Assembly: GCA_907165275.2 (NCBI GenBank)
Contig: OU015660.1
Coordinates: 1,552,501-1,616,500, forward strand
Direction: 5' to 3'
DNA length: 64,000 nt
Source of the DNA: Zygaena filipendulae
Lineage: Eukaryota; Arthropoda; Insecta; Lepidoptera; Zygaenidae
Position numbers and translations under genes: made by a program. The notes beneath the pieces are model-generated. The model did not search any database. It saw nothing but the letters and a program-made list of their open reading frames with translations, and was not told the origin of the DNA. This document shows, piece by piece, positions 47,331 through 60,500 of the stretch; the first letter of the stretch is position 1, and the number at the start of each line of letters is the position of its first letter.

Positions 47331-47713
47331 CTAGCTGTTTCGTACGATTTCACCCGCGTTAGTTCCAGAGCAGAGTTCGCGCGGGAATTCAGGGATAAGA
47401 TACGAAAGACCGACTGACAGTTATTTCGTGGAGCCCCTATTTTTATCGTAAAATGCTCGTAACTTATTGAAAAAAGTTTATTGAAATACGTACAAGACTT
47501 GATTGTTTTATTAAAACGTTACTGATATTTTCTAAATACTGACAAAACTAGAATTTCACTTATTTATACATATACACTAACACTTTCGTTCAGGGGTACA
47601 TTAGTATTGATGTAAGTAAACAAAAAAAAGGTTAATAGCCGGATCCACACCGAACGATCCAAAATGGATCAGCGATCCCGCGATCCGCGATCCAAGATCG
47701 TGATGCGTGGAGC

Positions 47714-47932
47714 GTGGATCGTTCTAGGTCGATCCAACAGCAATCTTTTGCGATCCTGACTGGCTGCTCCAACGCGCTCCTGCCGATCCATACTGAATCA
47801 GTTGAATTTTGTCTGGCTATGGAGTCACACGTGCAACGACGGCGACGAATAGCCGTAGCAGCTGCAAGCTACATTTTACTTGTATATTTACGGCAAAAAT
47901 TACGAAAACGAAAAAGACAGTATTGGGTTTAA
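47714..47932 (+). pseudogene. Truncated Harbinger nuclease N-terminus
   Basis: The 72-codon frame lies inside the 770-bp element. The arginine-rich stretch followed by RKRKRQYWV is the recognisable N-terminal feature; the catalytic DDE part is deleted. The true start may be the internal Met at MESHVQ. Confidence 0.65.
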
Positions 47933-47939
47933 ACAATTT

Positions 47940-48164
47940 TTAAAAACCGGTTGGAATATGGGACTCGACTTTACAAAGAGTTAATTTTTTTCTTTTTTTT
48001 TTTTTCTTTAGTTCTGTCGTTGGAATATTGTTCATTTGCCGACTAATTTTCCGCCAGGCATCTTCTCTTACACCTCTATTTGTGTAATTGGTATCGTTAG
48101 GATCCCATAAACATTTATTCTCCCTATATAGGGAAATTAAACGGATACATTGGGAATTATCCAT
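47940..48164 (-). pseudogene. Truncated MADF-domain protein of Harbinger element
   Basis: The N-terminal half of a MADF domain (CIRLISLYRENKCLWDPND, then TNRGVREDAWRKIS) is followed by a lysine run that marks the deletion joint. In intact elements this DNA-binding partner works with the nuclease. Confidence 0.75.
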
Positions 48165-48506
48165 AACGGCGGATCACGCGATTCTCACAACCGAACCGTC
48201 CAGACCGCGCGCGCCAAGCGACTGAGGCACCTTTGAGTCTGGCCAAAAAACCGACAACAAATGGATCGCACGCGGCGAGGAGCGCGCGCTCTCCGCCGCG
48301 CACATGGATCGCGCGCGGCACGTCTACACTTCACGCTCCGTGGAGCGCGCTCCATGCCGCGCGCGATCGGAGCGCTTTGGATCGTCCGGTGTGGATCCGG
48401 CTATTTATTATACAATAATATCTAAGTTAGCTAGGTACCTACTTAATTATTTTTATCGACTACTATTTACAATGTCATGACAAAGAGATTGAAATTCAAT
48501 ATTTCA

Positions 48507-48512
48507 TTTATT
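48507..48512 (-). terminator. Candidate poly(A) signal of transporter C
   Basis: AATAAA begins one nucleotide after the TAA stop on the minus strand. If used, the 3' UTR would be only tens of bases long; a more distal signal is possible. Confidence 0.35.
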
Positions 48513-48513
48513 C

Positions 48514-51500
48514 TTAGGCAACTGATAATTTATTCTCATCGATTTTATTATCCCGCAGTCCTTCTAGTGATGAGATCGGTTTGTCCTTTGGTAACAGCAG
48601 ACTTAGCGCGGCACATGCTGAAAACGTTAGTAAGTATTAAAACAAACTTATAGGTACCTATTGTGTCTTGCCCAAATTTCAATTTTACAAAAATAAGTTT
48701 ACAGAAATAAGCGCTTTTTAAGTTTTTTCCGATTGTTTCCAAATTCTCGGGCAACTCTTACGATTTTTATTTAACTTTATTTTGTCTATAAAAATAAAAG
48801 AACAAAAAAAATCGTAAGAAAGATAAAAATAGATTAATGGTAAGAATCTTTAGTTTATTTATAAGTCCCATAGCAAATACCATTTTCAGTTTTTCGCGTA
48901 TTTTCCAATTTTCGAGACAACTTTTCAAATTGTTCTTTCCATAAATAGGACCCTATGGTCATGTTAACAGTCATCTTACTAGTCATGTTGTAGTTCGTAA
49001 TGGAACATTTTAACAAAAAATACATAAAACCACAAATTGGATTGAAAAACAAAAAATAGTCAAATCAGTCATTGCTATGTCTGAGGTTCGAAATTCTAAC
49101 TGTTCTCAAACGATGCTCTTGCATTGCACTTGCACGGTTGGTGTTTGGAAAAAGCCAACAAACAGCATTTAATAATTGTTATTTGTATAGAAGATTGATT
49201 TTGTAAAGCGGGTAACGCTAATTTCAACAATGTAAGCTCCTTAAACTACCTACATATTACAGATTGTTGTCGGGTGAAAGTCGTGCTGAATAAATGCGTC
49301 TTCGTTATTTCAGTCACCTTTTAGCACCTATTTTCACCTATTTTAAACCCTGAGCAGGAAACTAGTTATCGAGAGGATCATGTTTAACTTGGGGATCAAT
49401 CTGATATTATTTCGCCATAATAGTTGAAGTGGAAAAGGAGAAATTCATCACTATAAGAAACATTGTCATTGACAGAGACGCCGTAATTAAAGAAGAAGAA
49501 GACGAAGAAGCATTAGAGGAAACTACAAGATGAACTTACTGAATAGCAGCGCGGAGAAGGAGTAGAAGGTGGAGCCGCAGGAAGTGACGAGCAAGTAGCC
49601 GATGGTGCTGGTGCCGAACACGCAGCCCGCGCGCCCGAACATCGCCGTCACCCCGACCGCCGTGCCCCTGCAGACGTCATTCTTACATATTACATGACGT
49701 GTAAAACAAAGTCCGCCGCGTCATCGATCTGTCTGTCTGTTCGCGATAAACTAAAAAACTACTCAATGGATTTTCATGCGGTTTTCACCAACAGATAGAG
49801 CGAATTGGTTGAAATATAACGATAATGCACTTTGTTGCTCTTTCACGCGTTAACGACTCTACCGATCACCACGAAATTTTGCATACACTTTGTCAGGGAC
49901 AGAGACAAATATAGGGTAATTTTTATCCCGGAATTCCGGCGGGAACTCTGAAATTACCGCGGGAACTAATAGTAAATTTGTAGCTGTTCCCGGCGGTACG
50001 CGAAATTTCATTTATTTATTTATGTTTTGGCAACAAACAGTCATATATACACCTTAATTTTTACAGTCTGAGCTATTGAGTAAATGAGGCGCGATAGCGT
50101 AACTAACGAGCAAACGAATAAACTCACATTTGCATTTATAATATTAAGGATAATACTTGAATATTATTACACAGCGCTGCGTGGTTCCAAACTTTTAGGA
50201 AAGTGAACATTTTACGAAAGTGGACATTTTTGGATAGTGAACCTTTTAGGAAAGTGAACATTTTAGGTAAGTGGACATTTTAGGAAAGTGGACCTTTTAG
50301 GAAAGTGGACATTTTAGACCTGAAGGCTAAAAAGAACTCGTAGGAACTATTTGGGCGATATATAGTGCTTAACTGCTTATACCTATCCGTTTTTTTTAAA
50401 TATGGTACATTAGTTTTGATACCGGATTGGCGCAGTATGTCACTCGCCGTTTCAGATATCCCGAGTCCCGACCCGATGATGGTCTAACTAGTAGTAAATT
50501 GCCTTTAGGTCGAAAATGACCACTTTCGGATCTAATAAAATATACAGAACGTTTGTAACATTTGTCGTAAATATTTAAACAAAGTTTAACACTTTTTTTA
50601 TTTCTCACTCAGCTCCTTCAAATTCGTAAGAATTATCATATTCTATACTATTATTAATTCTGTATTTCAGGTGTTGTTTTCTTCTATCTAGATCGCTCCA
50701 GGAACGATGATGAATATACATAAATTACAACTCACCTCAAACCAGTCGGAAACATCTGTACGATGAAAGCATTCAATGGGCCGATGCATAGAGACGTCAA
50801 CTGAAGCGAAGATATGAACCAGACCGCTATGTGCCTGGAAACAATAAATTATTATATACTAGCTGTCCCGCTCGGTTTCACCCGCGTGAGTTTCGGAAAT
50901 CCCGCAGGAACTCCGAAGTAAAATTTTGTCCAAAAAAAAAGAAAATAGCCTACGAACCTATTCTCAGTCCTACACAAAAAAATTCTTAAAAATCGATCAA
51001 GGTGTTTTAAAGGAGTTTGATAATAAACACTGTGTAAGTGAGATTGACAATGTCAGAACGAAAATTAAATATTGATTGATTGATTGATTTAAAGAGTGTA
51101 AACGACCTGCGTGTTATAATAATAATAATAATTAATTGTGCAAAAAAATTTAGTTTAGGTAGGTTAGGACTACCCATGGAGTGTCTTTGCCGGAACCGAA
51201 GGCGTCGGTTCTATCATTTGTTTTCAAGCTATGTCTTCCATAGTGCCAAAACCTTTCAAGTGTTTTTAAAAACTTTTGTAAAATATAGGAAACAATATAT
51301 TTAATTCTTTAAACATACATAAATTGATGAACCAACATGGTACAGCTGATGCCCCATGTATGTACCCTATGGAAAATCAGCTCAGTTTAATACCTAATAA
51401 AACTTTAGAGGCTGCAGACTGGAAATTTTCCAATCGTTTCTTCAGAAAAGACAACTTTCTGGTGATAGTATATTATACTAGCTGTCCCCCGCAGTTTCAC

Positions 51501-54500
51501 TTACGGTAATTTCGGAGTTCTCGCGGGAATTCCAGGTTACGATATAGCCTGTGACACTCACATGTAACATGGTTTTATATTGCTATTAGAATTTTCAAAA
51601 TCAGTTCAGTAGATCCAGAGATTACGGACTAGACTGTCCATGACGTAAGCACTGGGTACTGGGTACATCTGCATATGCGCCTGGAGGCCTAGTGTTCAGT
51701 TACTACCTACCTAATCTTAAATATTGTTAATTTCTCATTATGACTGTAATGAATACTAACTAACCTTTGTTAGCTACTAACACTACAAGTATGTGGACGC
51801 GACACGATAAACCGTGTGTCGTGCGCTTTATCCATGTGGCGCTCGCCTTATCCGCTGTCACAGACGTCAAGAGCGGTGACACTACGAGCGGTTAAAATAT
51901 CATCGAGTCAAGAAGAAACCGTTGCAACTACCTCGCGTCCGCACCTAACGTGTACAATACGTGTCGCTTATTACTCTTATAATTATTCATCATTATACTT
52001 ATTATACAGTCCACTACACAGTTTATTCATTTCTTAGGCGTTATGATCCTGCGCATTCTTAGTTGAGGACTAACGCCACTAACAGTATGGATGTTTGGTT
52101 CAAAATAAAAGTTATTATTATAACTCCCTCACAAACTCACAAACTTTACCTCTTTATGTGTATGTTTATATTAAAGAGCTTCTAAGCAACAACGGAAAAA
52201 ATTAGATCAATTCGTATACTCACGTTCTCCTTAGAAGACCAGAGGTGAGGCAAGCGGTGGCCACTACGACATAAGTACCAATCAGCTGGTACCGTTTGGA
52301 CATCGGGGTGATGCCGATGACGGTGATGATGCTCCCGTAGAGGACGCAAGAGATCAGCATTATCACGAACGTGCTGTCCGTTAGCTTGTCCTTGCACGTC
52401 GTCGGTTCTGTCTTGAATAAACGTATTGATTGAACTACACGTAAAGCCCGCTGTCAATTGCATTGCAAGTTGGCACCTGTGATCCGGCTCGAAGGACCAC
52501 TTGCTTATGTTAAATAAATAAGCAGTGATTAATTTAAATATTTTAATGGCGACCAAGGTACGCACAATGCACAATACATATTAGAAAAGTGGAGAGAACG
52601 ACCCGATTGGCGACCCGACCGACCCGATTGGCGCAATGGTCACCATGCCTGCCCGCTAATCAAGGGGTTCCGGGCTCGATTCCCGGTGGGGGTGGACTTT
52701 GTGTGATGAACACAGGGTTCCATTTTCCAGTCTGGGTGTGTTTATATATTGTTGGGAGACTCGACTTGGAGAGCGGCAACACTACGGGCAGCGCCATGAC
52801 AGCGGTCGGCGCGTGAGACGGAACTACGGAAGTAGTCGCTGTGTGCAAGTCATTCCGTCGCATCGTCGTTCGTCGAGAAGTGTCGTTATATTGAAAGTTT
52901 AGCATTTTTGTCTGTTTTTATAATTTATTTGGAAATAGAAGAAGGCTTACCTAAAATCAGAATTGGGATTGTCTCACGGGCCACAAGTATTGGCATTCTG
53001 ACATGACAATTTAATATTTGTGTAACTACCCGTTACTTATGGTTTGTAATTTTTATTGGTAAGTTTCAAGTGTGATTAAAATTATTTAATAATAGTTCTT
53101 CGTGTCTATTTTCTGTGTGATTGTGTGATTCTTATTATGTTTTGAACTACCTTTGTCGAGTCAAAAGAGCGACAACGTCAACGAAGTTCGCGCGATCGGA
53201 CGTCTTGTACGATGTAATCGCAGCAATATCTATTGTTGTCATTCGTTTTCTGTGTCTATGTAAATAAGTAGGTACTAAGCTACTTTCTCGATCCCTTTCT
53301 GCCGGTTAAATTTGTTTCTCCAGGAGTTTAAACCCTGATGCAAACGTTGAGTGCGTGCTCCACGAGCGCAGGCGCCGCCGCGTCACTGAATCGCGACAGC
53401 GTTGCCGTTGCTTCGTGCCGGGGCTAGCGGAGCGCCTCGCGGCGCGTTGCTTGGCGCGCGACAGTCTGGCGCCACTGCGATGGAGTTGCCTGGGAGCTGA
53501 CTCAGGGCAGATCACCATGTCTCACGCTGACAATACTGCGTTTGAGGTGCTGGATATGCTCTTAAGAGCTAATGATCGCCGAATATTGAGTAAGACGTAT
53601 CCATTACTTACTAGATACCTACAATCACATCTGTCAGTCGGTGTTGACTGCCGATGCAAAATTCCATTAATTTCACATTACAGTTTGAATGAATTGGTTA
53701 AGGTAACTAAATACTTATGTTGCATTGTAAGTTACCTGAAGGAAGAGTATTATTTATGTAACTCAAACAGTAAGCTACCAAAGTAAAAAAAAGATGAAAA
53801 CAAAACATTGAATGGATAAATTACATCTTAACAATTGTATTTCTAATAAACATGAAATGAATATTTGTGCCCATAGTAGACTTATTGTCTGTCTGTAATC
53901 TGTATGTACCTACCTGTATATTGTTGTTGTGTGATATTTTCTTTTGATTAAATTTCATCACAGATTTATAAAGCTGCGTACACACGAGTGTTGCTTTTAA
54001 TGGTATGGGAACATCCATGTTAAATATATGTAGGTAGCATGGAAATTATCAAGTTTGTGTCTCCTATACTTCTTGTACCTAAGTATTTTATTGAAAAAGG
54101 AGTAGGTATGAGCAATAAGCCCATTCTAATAATAATTAGCAACTTATGTTTTTATTCATTGAAGGAATATTTTGATGACTGAGCTTAACTCTTGTGATGA
54201 AATAATTTGTGATGAATTACATGTTAAGTTTATGTAATCCGAAATGTGAATCTGATATCTAGATGTGAATTTAATGTTATGTTTATGTAACCTGAAACGT
54301 GAATCCGATATCTAGATGTATTGTAAATCTAATGTTAAGCCTCTATTCTTCTGAGTGTTAAGCTTAATGTTCACCTTAAATAACATGATGTATTTAAAAA
54401 CATTAATCTGAGTAATGTAATGTTGTAGTTGAACTGAAATGTATTTATGTAGACACCTAGTAATTTAATTACTAGTGCGTCCTAATATTTTTGGAACACC

Positions 54501-57500
54501 TGTAAAAGATAGCTAAGTCTTAAGCTCACTGTAACAATGTATAAGACTCTGTTGTGTTATGTACTTGTACACTTAGTAAGCAATAAATACTTGAATACTT
54601 TATGAGAAATGGTCAGGTTAGGCCGAGCTCAAGAAAGATCGAAGAACTTGTGAAATTACTTTAGCTTACTAAAGTTATGCAATTGTCAGTTCTACGACTT
54701 GCAGTGTACTCTTAGGATGGACATCTGAACCGAATGCTGGAACCAATTAGTGTCTGAAAGGAGTTCGACGTGGGACTCCAGTATGCACACGCCCGTACTG
54801 CCACGGACGTGCTGCTGCACCGCTACGCTATAGTGCGCTGGTACAAGTTGAGGCTGTGTGTTGCATCCTGTGGGCGACATTACCGCGCTACCGTGCAACG
54901 TCGCTGTACAGATCGCGTCACAGCACGCCGTTGCGTCTGTGTCGGCGAAGCGTCACCGTCACCGCACTGTTTTGCATCTCGACTGTATGGCATCGAGGTC
55001 ATCTTGAAGCCGACCTACGAGTGGGTCGCTACGTTCGATGGTGATGACGATGAAGATGAGGATAGAGATGATGATAAGGATGAAGATGATGCTGATGGTT
55101 GTGGAATTCTTCGTTGAGCGAAGTGTTACTGGGCACCGGATCCCTGCCCGGGTTGAAACCTTTTCGTTATGCGAAGAGTCGCTGTGGTACCTGATCACTA
55201 CCCAGTGTGTGAAAGCTTTTCGGTAATGGCCTAGGCCGAAGAGTCGCTGAGTGCGACTGTGAGAGTGTGCGACCGTGCAACGAAGAGACTCTCACAGTGC
55301 GGCTCAGTGTTGATTATTTTGCATGTGGTTGTGGATGTAGACGTAGATCTTGGTTTTATTTTGGTGTTGGTAATTCGTGTGACGAATATTAATTTTGATG
55401 AATATAACTGAAACTAACCTAACTGTGTACCTAAAACCTTGTCACTTTTGTTGTATCTGCGAACGTTGTTTAAATTTTGTTGCTAGCGATGATGACGAAA
55501 TTGGATGCAGTCTAGAGACCCTTGTTAACCGATCTGTTACATGTACTGGATGTGCGAGACGAGTCTGATAAGACCTTATCAGATTGATCCTGACGAGGAC
55601 GTCAGGGTGTCAGGAGAGGCCGTGTTGGGAGACTCGACTTGGAGAGCGGCAACACTACGGGCAGCGCCATGACAGCGGTCGGCGCGTGAGACGGAACTAC
55701 GGAAGTAGTCGCTGTGTGCAAGTCATTCCGTCGCATCGTCGTTCGTCGAGAAGTGTCGTTATATTGAAAGTTTAGCATTTTTGTCTGTTTTTATAATTTA
55801 TTTGGAAATAGAAGAAGGCTTACCTAAAAATATCTATAGACCTATAATATATAAGTAATTCTATGTAGTATATACCACGTTTGCTTGGTTTCCACGACAC
55901 AAGCTAATAATAGTTTACTGTGGGATCATGTAGATCTGTGTGTTGTGATGTGGATTATTATAAAAATCGCCCGGGTTGCCAGCACAAAACAAAAAAAAAA
56001 ATTACAAGTCTATGTTTTGTACTAAACACCCGCTCCACATTCACGCGAGAATCTAACGCGAGCAAACCACGAGAAACGGCGGATAACATCAGCTCCACAT
56101 TTCTAGCTCATTGCTCAAGCTCATTCCTAGTTTGGTAGATGGGGTTACCTACTTTTGTTCATATTATTGGTTCAATAAACTTTATTATTATTATTATTAT
56201 ATGGGTAGGTTATATGCTATATAACATAACGCTAAGACACATAGGAGCTGAGCAAGTCAGATGAAAATGCAGCACTTTCGAGCTCTTACCCTCGCAACGT
56301 TTACTCAATCACGCAAAAACGGCTGAACGGATTTGGACGAAATTTAGCATGCACGTTGTCAGGGGTACAGAGAACGACATAGGGTACTTTTTATCCTGAA
56401 ATTCCCGCGGGAACTCAGTCAGGACATGTTACTTTATATACATTTTAAATTATGAAAAGTCAATAAAATATACACACTTACAACATTTTTTATTTGGTTT
56501 ATGAGAACACAAATAGTTTCATCAGCGCCTGCCGGTACACTCATCGCTTTGCTCGTGATGTCTGGTGCAAACACAGACAGACCGACTAAACTGAAATAAT
56601 ATAGATGTAACACAATTAAGGATTGTTAAGCTTTGAAAATATATATATAGATTATAGAAGGAATATAGTAGCAGATAACAGCAGATAGTCATCTGCTATT
56701 GTAATGATAGCTGACTAACTGACGATGATAACATAACACAATATAACTGAAGGCAGGGAAAGGTAGGACCGAGACTATTAGCTGAGCGACACATCTAGAA
56801 CTAACTAGAAACTATTACAATTAATTGCACCAACATAGAAGTTGTACAGCATACCAGATATCCGTAGGGAACACGGAGCAGTGCCTGGGACTTGCGACCC
56901 AGGTGTAGGTTTAATGGGGCCCCTTTACAATGCATGAACGCTCACCTCCACAGCCCGTGCTCCCGACTTAAGCAAACCTCTGGAAACAATTAGATGACAC
57001 AAGCAGCACACGTAGTCACTATAGCCACTCTAGATTGATACGACACTGATACGACACTATAACTGCACTGAACCGAACACAAAGTAACTAAAACGTAGTG
57101 GTTATATACTCTTTGGTAACAATGAACCGTCGCTTACGCATACCCGCATTTTATAACAAGTTCTAACAAAGAGAGTCGGGCAATGGAGTGGAGCGGGGGA
57201 ACGAACGTACTACAACCGCAATTCGACGGCGGGAAACAACAGTTATTTTTAATGAAACTACCCTCTCGCCGACATATATATTAACACAATATAAGTAAGG
57301 AGGAAAAGTAACTCACGTGGAAAACATTCCAAAGGTAAGAAATCCGATCAAAGCGAGCCATTTGAGATGCGGCGGTCGCAGCAACTGGACCAATGTGCTG
57401 TTCATAATCTTCGACGATAGAGATCCATCACATTCTTTCTCTTTTCTTATCTCTTCCAAATCTTCAAACGTTTGTCGCAAGGACAATACCTGTATCGAAA

Positions 57501-60500
57501 ATATTACAAGTTAATGATTTCACTGTATCCTCTTTCTCCTCGACTTGATCCCTAAGTTTTTTTTTTATGTCATAGGGGGCAAACGGGCAAGTGGTACACC
57601 TGATGGTAAGTGATTACCGCCGCCCATGGACATCTGCAACACCAGAAGGCATGCAGGTGCGTTGCCGACCTAGAATGGGGATGAGAATTGGCTTTCAAAA
57701 AAGTCCCTAACTAGTAAAGACCATAGCTGCAGCGAAATAACACCATCTACTGCAATTGTCTTCCTGATAGGACTTACAACATAAACTAAGATCATGGACC
57801 AATTATACGATTAAGGTATATTTCAGTAGTCGGTACGATTTGACTAAAGTACTTACTCTGAAGTAGGTACTTTGGACAGGTAAGTTAAAAGATGCCGTTG
57901 TTTATCAAATAACAATTCCTTTATTTTTTTGTTGTATTGAATTATTGCAACTAATATGCTAACACTGTAAGCCTTCTGGTTTGCTCACCAGTTTTCTAAA
58001 TCAAAAGAATAATATAGATAAATAAGTAAAGTCTTTTTAACTTACTGGATAACTGTCAGCGGGAAATCCTGTATTGAAGTTATAAATATGTCTTAAAACA
58101 TCAATAGCCTCTTGTTCTTTGCCTTTGACCATAAGGAACTTTGGGCTCTCCTTAGCTTGTGTCATCCAGATGGCGGTTAGGATAAGTGGGAGAGCGTGCA
58201 GCGCTGTCAGGATGCGCCAGGGTCTGATGTTGAACACTCCAACATCAAAATGCCATCCAGTTCTCATTATACCCCATGAGAACACTGAAAACGAGTTTTA
58301 GAATCCTTCTTTACTAGGTACGGGTGAAATGGGCCGTATTGTTTGGTTATCTCCACTAACCCGACGTACAACAATATAGCTGTTTTATTGTATGTATATC
58401 TATACTAGTTGATTCTTCCGCGGTTTCGCCCGCATCAATTTTGAAATTTCCTCAGGATGAAAGGTATCCTACTTTACTAAGAGATACTACAGCTTCCTAT
58501 TAGTGGAAATATATGTATTTATAAATAAGTAGCTATATGCCCTGGGTTTCACCAGAGTAAATTTCGGAACTTTGAAAGTAGCCTAATTTACTTTTTATAA
58601 TATCAGCTCGAGATATTAGATAAGATTTGCGATGAGATTAGATTAAATCCTGCCGCGTGTTTCGGAATTCCCGCATTTACCTTTAATTAGAACCTTCTAA
58701 TTACAATAACAAAATTGGCAATACACAGCGAAATTGTTCCAGCCGTTCACGCGTGATGCCGTGACCAAGGGGATTCATTATACACCGAGTTAATGAATTA
58801 ACTGGAAACTAGAAAGTAGTTTGCTCAGGATCAACTAGCGAATCGATCGCACTATGGTTATATTTTTTCATTTTTACTAGCCCATGTCTAAATTATTTAT
58901 AATACTATTAGGCGCGTACGCCGCCCGCAGCAAAAAAGCAGCGTAGCGCTTGGAATTTCGTAGATAGGTCACCTCCAAACTAATGTTGAATAACTATTGA
59001 AGTATAAATTTTTTTGACATAAAATATATTTTAATCATATTATTGTTTATTTTTTTTAAATGGGGTGTATAAGGTTTTCAGTTAATTCATTAACACGTTG
59101 TATATACTTATAGATTTCGGTAGGTACTTCCAAAGATTATTTATTTATTCATTTAAATATTTAAACTTTTTGCACAATATGGTACAAAAGGCGAACTTAA
59201 TGCCATTATGGCATTCTCTGCCAGTCAACCTTCATGATCTGCAGAAAGTGTGTTTGGTGGTGCTGGTGAGGTTTTATCCCCTACATCCAAACATACAAAC
59301 ACTTTACCTCGTTGTTTAATCAACTACTACTGCTTTTTAAAAATTGTTGAAGTTACTCACAAATACTGTATACAGTAGAGAGCATGAGTAGGCCATTGCA
59401 GAGGAGGACGGTGACGTCACGCCGTCGCCTCGGAGTCAGTTCGCAGGCGTAGGCGAACCCCAGACCGGAGGGGCAGGAAAGACTGTTAGGAAGAATTTAA
59501 CTTCACATTGGATTTTTTTTCTTGTACTTACATGAGTAATATCATTCACCATCTCTCCAGGAATGAACGAGTAAAAAAAAATCTACAAGGAACGACAGAT
59601 TCAATAAGTTCTTACAATTCGACGAAAAGACCTGTCACATAGCGATTATTTTGAAATTGAGGTCAAAGAAATCAATCTATAATAATCTGCTGGTGAACTC
59701 ATCTCACTAAAATCGGTTACCTATCTACTTATAATCTACATAATGTATACATTTTATTATACGTTTTTATTAATGGAACTATAGCTGTACCTCGCGGTTT
59801 CACTCGCGTGTGTTTCGGAATTCCCGCAGGAATTCCAAAGTAGCCGAATTTACACTTCATAACATCACTAATTTGGCAGTGAAAGTCCCGTCAAAATTGG
59901 TTCAGAAGTATCGGAGATTGACCCGCGTGAGTTTCGGAATTCCCGCCGGAACTCCAAACTTCTTTCATATAAACCTGGTCCTGACAATAAGGAACACAAA
60001 AAAAAAAGAATAATCTAGTTTGGTTTGATTTGGAAGTTATAAATAAGTACGGTCTACCTTCGCTTAGCAACACATTGGGCGATTTATTTTTATTATTTTG
60101 GAGTTCCCGAGGGAATTCCGGGTTACAACATAGCCTTTATTACTTAGGGACATGGAGGATATGTAGCAGTGATAATGTAGCAGTCTAATGGTGAATGAAT
60201 TTTCGAAATCGGCCTAGCAATCTTTGAGTTAAATCGTAACAAACAAAAAAAAAATTAAATCGTTCCTCTTTATAATAACAGTATAGATTAGTATGGATAA
60301 AGTTGTACCTATTGTTTATGATTACATACACATAGTGGACTATCTGTCCCCCGCGGTTTCACCCGCGGTAATTTCGGAGTTCCCGTGGGAGTTTCGGGAT
60401 AAAAAGTACCCTATGTCACTCAGGACTACCGTAGCTTCCTATAAGTGAAAGAATGTTCAAAGTTGGTTCGGTTGGTCCAGAGATTACCCCCTACATTGTA

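Larger units (their letters stand above)
47635..48404. mobile_element. PIF/Harbinger deletion derivative, 770 bp, with TIRs and TTA target duplication
   Basis: Both ends read ATAGCCGGATCCACACCG inward, followed by one mismatch and ACGATCCAAA, and both are flanked by TTA (47632-47634 and 48405-48407), the 3-bp target duplication of PIF/Harbinger. Inside, a plus-strand frame 47714-47932 ends RRRRIAVAAASYILL...RKRKRQYWV, like the N-terminus of HARBI1-type nucleases. A minus-strand frame 48164-47940 starts MDNSQCIRLISLYRENK, LWDPNDTNYTNRG, DAWRKIS, a MADF (Myb/SANT-like) domain. Both are cut off near 47,935-47,990. So this is an internally deleted copy that kept the start of both convergent genes. 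Confidence 0.88.
52750..55829 (+). mobile_element. Non-autonomous LTR element (LARD-like), 3.1 kb, in transporter C intron
   Basis: Two 207-bp direct repeats, 52750-52956 and 55623-55829, appear identical base for base. They start TGTTGGGAGACTCG and end TTACCTAAAA. The 4-bp ATAT flanks both sides (52746-52749, 55830-55833). A purine-rich tract (AGGAGAGG) lies just left of the 3' LTR. The 2.67-kb interior has no gag-pol; its longest plus frames are 143 and 115 codons and match nothing I recognise. It interrupts a tRNA-derived SINE. The element must rely on an autonomous relative, probably Ty3/Gypsy by LTR style (inference). Confidence 0.88.

Noticed and set aside
48514..48620. Last exon of C read as MCRAKSAVTKGQTDL
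   Set aside because: Phase 1 at the acceptor requires the frame reading TCAALSLLLPKDKP, which matches the paralogues.
50191..50317. CRISPR-like or regulatory repeat array
   Set aside because: Head-to-tail 17-bp units without spacers: a minisatellite.
54770..55117. 115-codon ORF in the LARD-like element as a protein with an acidic tail
   Set aside because: The acidic end comes from a GAT/GAA simple repeat, and no gag or pol motif is present.
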